This document shows positions 37,001 to 43,901 of a stretch of 64,000 bases of DNA, in pieces. The position numbers were made by a program, and so were the translations under genes. This stretch comes from Candidatus Endomicrobium procryptotermitis (GTDB lineage Bacteria; Elusimicrobiota; Endomicrobiia; Endomicrobiales; Endomicrobiaceae). Within the stretch, counting starts at the first letter, position 1. Every line of letters starts with the position of its first letter. The notes under the pieces are model-generated. The model saw only the letters and a list, made by a program, of their open reading frames with translations. It was not told the origin of the DNA and did no database searches. The DNA lies in contig JAITIP010000036.1 in assembly GCA_031279415.1 (NCBI GenBank), positions 1-64,000 of the forward strand, read 5' to 3'.

Positions 37001-37906
37001 GGAAAAGAAGATAATTTTGAATCGGTTTATGGGAAAATAAGGAGCAAATTTTGGATAGGATTTGCGATTTCAGTACTTTTGGGTAGTTTGCTTGCAGAAG
37101 TTGTAACTATGACTTTTGTAATTGCTATGTCAAGTATTTTAATAACATTTTTGAGTATTTATTCACTTATAATGACAAAATCCATTGCAGACAATAGGCA
37201 GGAAGAGAAAACTAAAGAAGAGAAACAGTTTTCTAATTTAAAAGAAAGTAAAAAGATATGGAATGCCGTCAAAACCGTGCTTACAACAAAAAATCTGAAT
37301 ACTATGGTTATAATCAACTTTATAATTGACAGTGGATTATTTGTTTTTCTTGATTTAGGTATGCAGCTTATGCTCCACAATGAGGGTAACGGTTTGAGAA
37401 CACTAGCTATTGGCATTGTAGTTTTTTCTGCAAGCTTAATGCAAAGCGTGGCAAGCAAGTTTGTCAGTAAAGTTTCATCATTTGTAAATAATTATTCTAG
37501 AAGAATAGTATATTTTACTTCTCTAACGGCACTTGTGGCTGGTTTCTTAGTATTTCATAATTTCTTTTTCTTAATAGCGTTTTATCTGCTTGCAAGTTTC
37601 TGGCAGGGCACATCATCCGTAGTTGAACCTGCTAAAGTAGAAAAAACATTATCTGATAATATCAGCCCCTACTGGTTTTCTGCAAAAATAGTTATAAATA
37701 GCGTGCTTGCCGCAGTGGTTGAATTAATTATTGCTTTATTGCTGTTTAACAACTTCGCCTATGCTACAATATTAATGCTTATGATGGCGGCAATAACGGT
37801 GTTTTCTGCAATTTTAAGCTCCTCATTTAGTAAACGGAAAAATCAAAAAGACTTTAACGAACTTCCTAATATTATGCTTACAAACAGAATGCTAAGCGCT
37901 GCATAG
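34076..37906 (+). CDS. Exported multi-domain protein with ChaN/TraB-like N-terminus and MFS C-terminus
   Basis: This 1276-residue protein is of unknown role. Residues 8-30 are a signal or anchor. Residues 55-490 look like a ChaN/TraB/EreA-type domain: I-L-D-S-H-S-D-Y-E-A-Q near 62, I-F-V-E-G near 96, F-G-M-E-D near 152 and V-V-T-G-G-F-H-L-E near 451, i.e. spaced His/Glu sites. Residues 500-630 are a charged linker. Residues 640-850 hold a mixed alpha/beta region that faintly recalls GDPD-like barrels (I-E-F-D-I-K near 665), uncertain. From about 852 to 1255 there are 12 membrane helices of a major-facilitator type. A 58-base AT-rich leader separates its promoter core from further repeats. No close neighbour hints at function. 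Confidence 0.6.
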   Translation: MITKKYVRKLVLFSVLNSFLLTFVFCDFVYAKNVKKLDNIEKMVENSMLIDSSYYDSNTLIIHILDSHSDYEAQRKISDIIDFYDKKKQIEKIFVEGAPLGKVNLNLFKSIDENLKKSILDKMLSEAQIGACEYYASYNNRDILFGMEDNDLYNKNLRLIQNMLSLYKESEAFFKNISEKIEVLKKIHMSGSFFDIDKAIEEENINSYSKIKAFLKKDDSFDETLYKDFFTYLYSKEQREKIDYKSAIKEISSLNKYLNSKMSYGKYMRVSDLISNSDDKNSLAEAYKIITKNAPDAEKFFPLIMEIFRINYVNLNLNPYDVYLQKQSLKKHIVERFASKEEKDIMYLADMVESLKQIYSLGITRTDLLNFINTRNNIKEISAKYMNIAESNTLVYLAENKITDLIYFNNLQRDLIFFNAVKDAINSEKSGKIGSAGISGINDFSNVFVVVTGGFHLEFTDFLRKNKISYLSIAPKIEKKSDRTQYLDAINFPGRIGSKNITFEHSAFAPPLLNAVTSNENEPLKGKIIKNIIQAWVSTAQESGVSKEDVYADMLDWLIKNGISESDIKNIEELSFLAAMLQEQRIKAEEKNVEKQEPQTKAPNISETNAKPEKKSIFTKIKGNLKAKFLRWNFPEIAAANAVFKSAKSYQELVNIIRNLKKVNTIEFDIKREGSDFYIECSKGFKVSIDEALNIVEKFAKKKSKTNIILNFDKSIDSDSGRILGFTLKIKNKFIIISSNKEFAASVDSAVYKNVSMVYKMPSGLSAEDALEEIENITAAGIFGLHIDKSIFDSVGVYLFSIKHHGKYLDLYIQDGKVDEQYSDFIFEGRGKTILISSEPATHLEQKKRSLAAHRNISAALFIHLVVGFEFFASFRNVYITKELGYEASYLSIILGLCALLAVMGSLISNYLSNLFGKRNVLMGNLFLHCAGDALLLFAGGSPILLGFALGVPAMAAAGIGALFIPFLYSSLKTIGKEDNFESVYGKIRSKFWIGFAISVLLGSLLAEVVTMTFVIAMSSILITFLSIYSLIMTKSIADNRQEEKTKEEKQFSNLKESKKIWNAVKTVLTTKNLNTMVIINFIIDSGLFVFLDLGMQLMLHNEGNGLRTLAIGIVVFSASLMQSVASKFVSKVSSFVNNYSRRIVYFTSLTALVAGFLVFHNFFFLIAFYLLASFWQGTSSVVEPAKVEKTLSDNISPYWFSAKIVINSVLAAVVELIIALLLFNNFAYATILMLMMAAITVFSAILSSSFSKRKNQKDFNELPNIMLTNRMLSAA

Positions 37907-38377
37907 AATATGCGATTATTGAAAAATATCAACCGCCGCTTTATTATTTTATTCCAACAGTTTCTTAAAAACTAAAATCTCCAAATTAATGCTGCCTCTC
38001 AAAAATACAATAATATCTTCCCCATAAAACTTTCAAGTTACCCGAATATGCAAAACTTTTTGCTAGTGACAAAAACCGGTGTCGTATTGGATATGAAGAA
38101 AGCTCAGTCACAACTGTACATTCTTATGGGGTTTTAAAAGAAACTGCCTATTGTGGTATTTAAGCTTTTTTTTGATGATCCCGGCAATTTATCAAAGCCG
38201 CGGCATAAAGATTAGCAGAAGTTTGGCAAAGGCAAAGAACTGCCTTTTCAAATTCCTATCAAGATTGAGTGAGAGACTTACCAAGCCATTCCTCATTATT
38301 GCTCAGCTTTAGCTTTCACTACTGACGGTCCACAGTTTTACCTTTTGTTGCCACAGATTACAGACTGTTAAATCAAA
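37907..38377. other. Decayed coding sequence, family not recognised
   Basis: No intact gene is seen. On the plus strand, 38035-38160 is open and reads P-E-Y-A-K-L-F-A-S-D-K-N-R, then E-E-S-S-V-T-T-V-H-S-Y-G-V-L-K-E-T-A. After a stop, another frame continues with R-S-L-A-K-A-K-N and then L-T-K-P-F-L-I-I-A-Q-L. The switching of open frames with protein-like composition points to a pseudogene with frameshifts. Confidence 0.45.
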
Positions 38378-38420
38378 AAAGGAAGGAACTTTTCAGGGGT
38401 AGAGAAAAGCTCCTTCCTTT
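38378..38420 (-). terminator. Porin terminator
   Basis: A 17-bp near-perfect stem (AAAGGAAGGA.. with ..TCCTTCCTTT, one mismatch) encloses a 9-nt loop. Read on the minus strand it is followed by TTTTTTGATTT. It lies about 77 bases after the porin stop codon. Confidence 0.8.
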
Positions 38421-38431
38421 GTTTTACTGAT

Positions 38432-38450
38432 GGGACAAAAGTCCCTTTTT
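38432..38450 (+). terminator. Short intrinsic terminator on the plus strand
   Basis: GGGAC-AAAA-GTCCC-TTTTT, a compact hairpin with a U-run. It would stop transcripts arriving from the 34.1-kb gene or the decayed frame downstream of it. Confidence 0.7.
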
Positions 38451-38496
38451 ATATATACGGGGGGACGTATATTCTGTTTTATACTTCCTTTAAAAC

Positions 38497-39645
38497 TTAA
38501 AAACCTATCTGCGTTCTTATGCCGAATGTAAAAATGTCATCTTCTGTAATATTTCCGCCTGCGGGTTTTATGACATATTGTAAAATAGGCGTTAAGGCGA
38601 TGTTTTCAGTAAGCGCAAGTTTATAATAGAGTTCAGCTTGTGTTTCGGCATCTTCTTTACGATTGTTTATACTTGCATAATCTTTTGAAATCAAATTTTG
38701 GCCTACGGCTATTCCAACTGCGTCATCGTTTCTCTGCCAAAGCGAACCATTAAATCCGGCTCCAAAACTCCATGTATGAGAAAGAGGATTGTCATCATCA
38801 GCTATTTTAGGATTTTTATAACCATATCTGGCAAACAATGCTATGGATTCCGTTATCTGTTGATCCACGCTTAAAGCAAAACCAAAAACACTTTCATCTC
38901 TGGAGTCTACATTGCTTAACCAATATGTCAAACGATAATTCCCGGTTTCTCCGACTTTAAATCCCGCTTCAACAATGTTAAAACCTGCGGTATCTATATT
39001 GTTAAACTCTATTGAATCCTGATTAAAATAAGCATAAGTTAAACTCAAAAACTCGACCGGAGAATAAGAAACGCTCAAACCTAAAGAATAGTCAGGGAAA
39101 AGTATAGTGGAATTATTGACAAACATTGAGGTTAAGAACTGTTCGGTCTCATCGTTGGCAACTTCGTTTCCGTCAAAATATCCGGTAGGATCTAATCTTC
39201 CGAAAGTTATTGTCAACTTATTATCGAACAAAGCCTGTTCATACCAAAATTCCGCTATTGAAAAAATACTTAAAGTTGTGCCTGCATCTCCATTTAAAGG
39301 ACTGTATAGCGACAGTTTATCATTTAATCCTTCCCCTATTGCGCCTTCAAGATGTAAGAAAGCCGTTCCTCCATTAGAAAACTCTTTGCTGAACTCCAAA
39401 TCCACACTCAAAGAACCGTCAATTCTCCCTTTATCCGAACCATCATTTGCTTTTGAAACGCCCTGCAAAACAAATGTGGCGCCAGCATTAGTTTGAATTC
39501 CTAAAGCGTCAGAGACACTACCACTTTTTAATTTTGCTACGTCTTCTTTAAGAAGAGCTAACTCTTCTTCAACTGTCAAGGCAAAAGCGTTGCTTCCAAA
39601 AAATAAACATACTGCCATTGCTACTGCTGCGATACTTCTCTTCAT
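38497..39645 (-). CDS. Outer-membrane porin, OprB/carbohydrate-porin like
   Basis: This 382-residue beta-barrel protein has a cleavable signal peptide (M-K-R-S-I-A-A-V-A-M... cut after A-F-A). A short coiled segment follows (V-E-E-E-L-A-L-L-K-E-D-V-A-K-L-K). Strands alternate to a C-terminal Phe (T-Q-I-G-F), the outer-membrane insertion signal. The G-R-L-D-P-T-G-Y-F region resembles OprB-type carbohydrate-selective porins. ATG 39643-39645 is chosen because AGGAGG lies 7 bases upstream; a TTG two codons earlier is not. Its leader is about 300 nt and its promoter core is shared with the 34.1-kb gene. Confidence 0.82.
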   Translation of the reverse strand: MKRSIAAVAMAVCLFFGSNAFALTVEEELALLKEDVAKLKSGSVSDALGIQTNAGATFVLQGVSKANDGSDKGRIDGSLSVDLEFSKEFSNGGTAFLHLEGAIGEGLNDKLSLYSPLNGDAGTTLSIFSIAEFWYEQALFDNKLTITFGRLDPTGYFDGNEVANDETEQFLTSMFVNNSTILFPDYSLGLSVSYSPVEFLSLTYAYFNQDSIEFNNIDTAGFNIVEAGFKVGETGNYRLTYWLSNVDSRDESVFGFALSVDQQITESIALFARYGYKNPKIADDDNPLSHTWSFGAGFNGSLWQRNDDAVGIAVGQNLISKDYASINNRKEDAETQAELYYKLALTENIALTPILQYVIKPAGGNITEDDIFTFGIRTQIGF

Positions 39646-39949
39646 TATCAAACCCTCCTATGTGTATTATTTTTAGACTATCAATTAATTGTACAAAATA
39701 AATATCTATTTTGTTAACTCGACTACATTTATTTAAAAAGCTATAAATTTAATGAGAATTAAATTTAGATAATAAAGTCTTCTTAAAAATTATTATAGTT
39801 TAAACTAACTCTTTTAAATAATTAAAAATAAATCTCCAGCAAAGAGTTAAAATCATAACTTATTTTTTCAAAACAATATTTTATTGATTAAACTTTTTAT
39901 CTTTTTTTGATAAAACATTCTCTCAAAAACAATATGAAAAGAGCAGTTT

Positions 39950-39986
39950 GTTAGATTAATATAACATTTTATTTTTTTAATGTCAA
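39950..39986 (-). promoter_or_regulatory. Porin promoter, shared 20-nt core
   Basis: On the minus strand, TTGACA (complement of 39981-39986), a 17-base spacer and TATATT are followed by AATCTAAC. The 20-mer from the spacer end through this element (39950-39969) is identical to 33936-33955 in front of the 1276-aa gene. The transcript would carry a 300-nt AT-rich leader with no gene visible in it. Confidence 0.7.
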
Positions 39987-40408
39987 TACCTAATTTTTAC
40001 TTGTGTCAACACAAAAATAAAAAGATACTGAAAAGAAAAAGATTGTTCCCTGTTGTCGGTAATCCTGCTGAACATGCTTCTAGTGGATATGTGCTTGGTA
40101 TTTCTATCAGAAGTCAACAAGTAATATATCAATATTGTGAAAAAGAAAAAGATGAAAGTATCAAAAAAGCTTTAAAAATTAAAAAAATAAAAAGGATGAA
40201 TTTGCCCATGCTATTGGTAAAATATCGACCATCTGGAACGTATATCGCAAGCATTGAAAGAAAAGGGAGTTAAAGCGAAAAGCGTTTTTATAATATCTAT
40301 TCAAAAGACGACCCTGTTTTATACCATCAATATCAATTTGATATGGATAGCAAATATTCCAAAAAAACGTTTAAAGAACTTTTAGATTTTCTTCAGGCAG
40401 ATGATTAA
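39980..40408 (+). pseudogene. Frame-broken gene remnant, family unknown
   Basis: Several open pieces in different frames read like one protein. The first starts at ATG 39980 and gives 97 codons, including N-P-A-E-H-A-S-S-G-Y-V-L-G-I-S. Near 40200 the better frame shifts to D-E-F-A-H-A-I-G-K-I-S-T-I-W-N-V-Y. The end (to TAA 40406-40408) reads D-P-V-L-Y-H-Q-Y-Q-F-D-M then Y-S-K-K-T-F-K-E-L-L-D-F-L-Q. A diverged copy of this end is at 57728-57815. I do not recognise the family. Confidence 0.55.
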
Positions 40409-40553
40409 TTTTAACTTTCAATGACAATTTTCAACAATTCAAAAATTGTAAAAGCATACATTTATACAGAATAAAAATCTTTACTTATCAGCAGATTGAT
40501 TAGATGTAGTATTTTTTAAAGGGCATAAAGTATATATCAAGTTAGGGAAAAAA

Positions 40554-42671
40554 CTAAAATCCTTCTTCTTCGATTGTAAGATCAATCCTTTTTGAATCTG
40601 GAATAATCTGATCATAATATTGTTTTGGGGCCGTGCCTTTTATAAAAGCTTCCAAAAATGCGCCTGGCGTTTTGCTAAGCGCTAAAAGTCCAGTTTGCGG
40701 ATCTATTAAAGCCCAGTCTATATTGTCCGGTTGGCTGAAATCGACTATAGGTTTTCCCTCAAGAGCTTCTTTCATAAATTTTGTCCAAATCGGACATGCT
40801 AAATTTCCTCCGGTAACTCTGTCGCCTAAAGATATGGTTCTGTCGTCATATCCTACCCACACCCCAGCTGCAAGCTGCGGAGTGTAACCTATAAACCAAA
40901 CGTCGCTGCCTTCGTTTGTAGTTCCTGTTTTTCCTGCGCAGGGTCTGTTAAGATATTTTGCATACCAGCCGCTGCCCCTTTCGACAACGGATTTTAGCAT
41001 GTTTGTCATAACAAAACATATTTGCGGAGGTAAAATTTCTTTTTGTTTGGGAAGATTTTGCTCTAAAATTCTTCCGTCTTTATCAGTTATTTTTGTGATA
41101 ACATAAGGAGTCGTTTTAACGCCTCCGGAGGCGAATGTGGAATAAGCCGAAACCATTTCCTGTAAAGTTACGTCGCTTGAACCCAGCGCCAAAGCAAAAG
41201 AATTTGAAAGTGGAGTGCTGATACCGAGCTTTTTTGCCGACTGTATCACTTTTCTCGGTGTAATCTGCATTATTGTCTCTATGGCGCATGTGTTTATGGA
41301 TAAAGCTAGAGCCGTTCTCAAAGAAACAGGACCTCTGTATTTGCCGCCGTAATTTACTGGTGTCCATATTTTTTGAGTGTCAATTAAGTCCTCTTCCGAA
41401 ATTTCTTCTGCAATGCTTTCAAGGGTTTTTATATCTCTTGAAACCAAATCCCAATTGGCGCCGTTGTAAACAAACACCATTTGTTCATCGTTAAGAAGTG
41501 TTGCGGTGGTAAGTCCAGCTTCTATTGCGGCAAGGTAAACGAAAGGTTTAAAAGCCGAGCCGGGCTGACGTTTTGCTTGAATTGCCCTGTTAAACTGCGT
41601 TTCTTTAAAACTTCTGCCACCAACCATTGCTCTGATTGCTCCTGTTTTTATGTCCATTGCTATCAACGCGCCCTGTACTTTTACTGGTTCTTTTCCTGCA
41701 TTTTCAAAAACTTTGGCTTTTTCTGCATCAAATTTTTCAAGTTCATTTTCCAAAGCTTTTTCTGCCGCCGTTTGTACAGCTATATCAAGAGTCGTATATA
41801 TCGAAAGTCCAGCTTTAAACAAAACATTTGTTCCGTATTTAGGTTCAAGCATTATTCTTAGAAATTCTACAAAATAATGCCCTGATTCCTCTTTGAGCCT
41901 ATCTTCTTTTATCGGAAGAGGCACTTCAAGAGCTTCCTGTTCCTGTTGTGGAGTTATATATCCGAGCTGTCTCATTTTTGCCAGTACAAGATTTCTTCTT
42001 ATTAAAGAAGCTTCTGCTTTTTTGAAAGGATTATAATAGTTAGGCGATTTTGGTATTGCCGCAAGAGTTGCGCATTCGGCAAGATTTAAATCTTCGACGT
42101 TTTTATTGAAGTAAACTTTTGCAGCCGACTGCGCCCCATAAGCGCCGCTGCCGAAATAAATTTGATTTATATAAAACTGTAAAATTTCATCTTTTGAATA
42201 ATCTTTTTCAAGCTGTATGGTAAGCAAGAGTTCTTTGATTTTGCGCTTTAAAGTTTTTTCTGGAGTTAAAAATATTGTTTTTGCAAGCTGCTGAGTTATA
42301 GTGGAACCGCCTTCAGCAACTTTTCTTCTCAGCACTATTCTCGAAAAAGCGCGAATAATTCCTTTTGCCGATACGCCCCAATGCTGAAAAAAGGCATTGT
42401 CTTCTATAGAGATAAAGGCATTTTGCAAATCTATTGGAATTTCATTGATCGGTACCAACATTCTTCTTTCCGTAAAAAGTTCAGCTATCAAATTATCATC
42501 TTTATCATAGATCTTTGTAGATAGATTAGGAGTGTAATTTTCCAACTGGCTTATGGAAGGCAAGTCTTCGGTCATTTTTTCTAAAATTTTACCACTGACA
42601 ATAATACATAATGGAACTGCCGTGAGAAAAAAATAAAAAATTATTTTTAAAAAAGTATTTTTAAAATTCAT
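40554..42671 (-). CDS. Penicillin-binding protein 1A (transglycosylase/transpeptidase)
   Basis: This 705-residue class A PBP polymerises and crosslinks peptidoglycan. After one membrane anchor (about 8-30) comes the GT51 domain with the catalytic S-I-E90-D-N-A-F-F-Q-H and G-G-S-T-I-T-Q-Q-L-A-K. The transpeptidase domain has S372-A-F-K375, S-I-N and K581-T-G-T. No OB-fold insertion of E. coli length is evident between them. It stands as a single gene: upstream 42672-42825 is intergenic, downstream is the pseudogene zone. Confidence 0.96.
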   Translation of the reverse strand: MNFKNTFLKIIFYFFLTAVPLCIIVSGKILEKMTEDLPSISQLENYTPNLSTKIYDKDDNLIAELFTERRMLVPINEIPIDLQNAFISIEDNAFFQHWGVSAKGIIRAFSRIVLRRKVAEGGSTITQQLAKTIFLTPEKTLKRKIKELLLTIQLEKDYSKDEILQFYINQIYFGSGAYGAQSAAKVYFNKNVEDLNLAECATLAAIPKSPNYYNPFKKAEASLIRRNLVLAKMRQLGYITPQQEQEALEVPLPIKEDRLKEESGHYFVEFLRIMLEPKYGTNVLFKAGLSIYTTLDIAVQTAAEKALENELEKFDAEKAKVFENAGKEPVKVQGALIAMDIKTGAIRAMVGGRSFKETQFNRAIQAKRQPGSAFKPFVYLAAIEAGLTTATLLNDEQMVFVYNGANWDLVSRDIKTLESIAEEISEEDLIDTQKIWTPVNYGGKYRGPVSLRTALALSINTCAIETIMQITPRKVIQSAKKLGISTPLSNSFALALGSSDVTLQEMVSAYSTFASGGVKTTPYVITKITDKDGRILEQNLPKQKEILPPQICFVMTNMLKSVVERGSGWYAKYLNRPCAGKTGTTNEGSDVWFIGYTPQLAAGVWVGYDDRTISLGDRVTGGNLACPIWTKFMKEALEGKPIVDFSQPDNIDWALIDPQTGLLALSKTPGAFLEAFIKGTAPKQYYDQIIPDSKRIDLTIEEEGF

Positions 42672-42825
42672 TTAGCACTCCGCTTTTCACATATATAAAA
42701 GTGATTATATTTTAAATTAAACACTGTGTCAAAATATAGACGGTGGATTTCAATAAAAATACTGCAAAAAAAACATAATAAGGCTATAATATGTAAACAC
42801 TTTTTGATTGAAGCATGGAGGTTTT

Positions 42826-43344
42826 ATGCCAAGGTTGTCGCAATACATTTTTATACATCAAAATGAACAACCAGTGCTTACTATAGAAGCAAGAACTTCA
42901 CTTAAAGACCTGCGAAAAGTTGTTTCAGTAAACAGACTGAAAATTGCCGAATATCTTTCAAAAAAGAATGTGGCTTTTACAGATATTCCTTTTGTTGCAT
43001 ACCATAATTCCGATATTAATAATCTTGAAATAGAAATATGTTTTCCTATAAATAAGCATATTTCAGGAAAAGGAGATATAAAGTTTTCCATAATTCCCGA
43101 AGGGGAAATCGTTTTTTGCTTAATTCAGGGAGGTCATCTTGAAAGAAAGCATTTATATGAAGAGATGGCTCAATGGTTTGCTGACAATAAGCTTAAACAT
43201 GGAAGTAGTACATATGAATATTTTTATCCATCTGAAGACACTTCCGATGATAAAACTCTGGTAAAGATTGCTATTGGCGTGATAAACGGACCTTATTCGC
43301 AGAAGAAATTAAAATGGATAGAGGATTTTAAAAAATTCCGATAG
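42826..43344 (+). CDS. GyrI-like/effector-binding domain protein
   Basis: This 172-residue protein begins M-P-R-L-S-Q-Y-I-F, the start chosen because GGAGG lies six bases upstream (an in-frame TTG 18 bases earlier is not needed). The middle and end look like a SOUL/GyrI-like small-molecule-binding domain: I-E-I-C-F-P-I-N-K near 70, G-H-L-E-R-K-H-L-Y-E-E near 100, and Y-E-Y-F-Y-P near 130. The family binds drugs or haem-like ligands; the ligand is unknown. No DNA-binding domain is attached. It is not obviously in an operon. Confidence 0.65.
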   Translation: MPRLSQYIFIHQNEQPVLTIEARTSLKDLRKVVSVNRLKIAEYLSKKNVAFTDIPFVAYHNSDINNLEIEICFPINKHISGKGDIKFSIIPEGEIVFCLIQGGHLERKHLYEEMAQWFADNKLKHGSSTYEYFYPSEDTSDDKTLVKIAIGVINGPYSQKKLKWIEDFKKFR

Positions 43345-43353
43345 AAAATTGAT

Positions 43354-43548
43354 TCATCTGTGCCACTGAGATTTCGTCAATAATATTTTGAATTTCTCTT
43401 TTTGTGCGCTGTATGCGTCTTCGTCTATAAGGTTTTGTCTTAATTTATACTTGTATTGTGCGTCGGGAAAATATTTGTCGTTAAATTGTTTTAGTTTTTC
43501 TATTAAAGTATTTTTAAAATTTAGAACTAAGGTAACAGCGCTTGTCAG
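43354..43548 (-). pseudogene. C-terminal gene fragment, family unknown
   Basis: A 64-codon open frame on the minus strand ends in TGA (43354-43356). It has no start codon: the frame is stopped at 43549-43551. It reads L-N-F-K-N-T-L-I-E-K-L-K-Q-F-N-D-K-Y-F-P then R-Q-N-L-I-D-E-D-A-Y, with amphipathic helices and normal composition, and ends S-Q-W-H-R. It looks like the tail of a deleted gene. I do not recognise the family. Confidence 0.45.
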
Positions 43549-43612
43549 TCATCTCATTTCGTTATTGCAAGGGCAGTCCTTATTTGTTATAATTCTTAAA
43601 ATATTTCAAAAT

Positions 43613-43704
43613 GGAAGGGTCGCATAGCTGGTCTAGTGCGGTGGTTTGCTAAACCGCTGTACGGATGAAAGTCCGTACCGAGGGTTCGAATCCCTCCCCT
43701 TCCG
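43613..43704 (+). tRNA. tRNA-Ser (anticodon GCU)
   Basis: A 92-nt class II tRNA with acceptor GGAAGGG/CCCTTCC and discriminator G43704. The anticodon loop TTGCTAA is closed by GCGGT/ACCGC. The long variable arm TACGGATGAAAGTCCGTA and T arm GGGTTCGAATCCC are intact. It reads AGC/AGU codons. CCA is not encoded. Confidence 0.95.
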
Positions 43705-43734
43705 CATCCCAGTTTTTTCTGTTTTAAATATTTC

Positions 43735-43765
43735 CCAACGTGAAAAACTCACGTTGGTGTTTTTT
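43735..43765 (+). terminator. Terminator after tRNA-Ser(GCU)
   Basis: Nine perfect base pairs (CCAACGTGA/TCACGTTGG) with a 5-nt AAAAC loop, followed by TGTTTTTTTATT. Strong classical rho-independent structure. Confidence 0.85.
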
Positions 43766-43901
43766 TATTTCCCGAACTGAGCGAGTGCAAAAAAACCATA
43801 TATTTTCAGCCAAAACCAAGTCAGACATTCTCTGTTTGCATAGAATATGATATCCTAGTCTTCTGCCTTTCCATTATTCTCGGCCTTCGGTTCCCTGTTT
43901 C

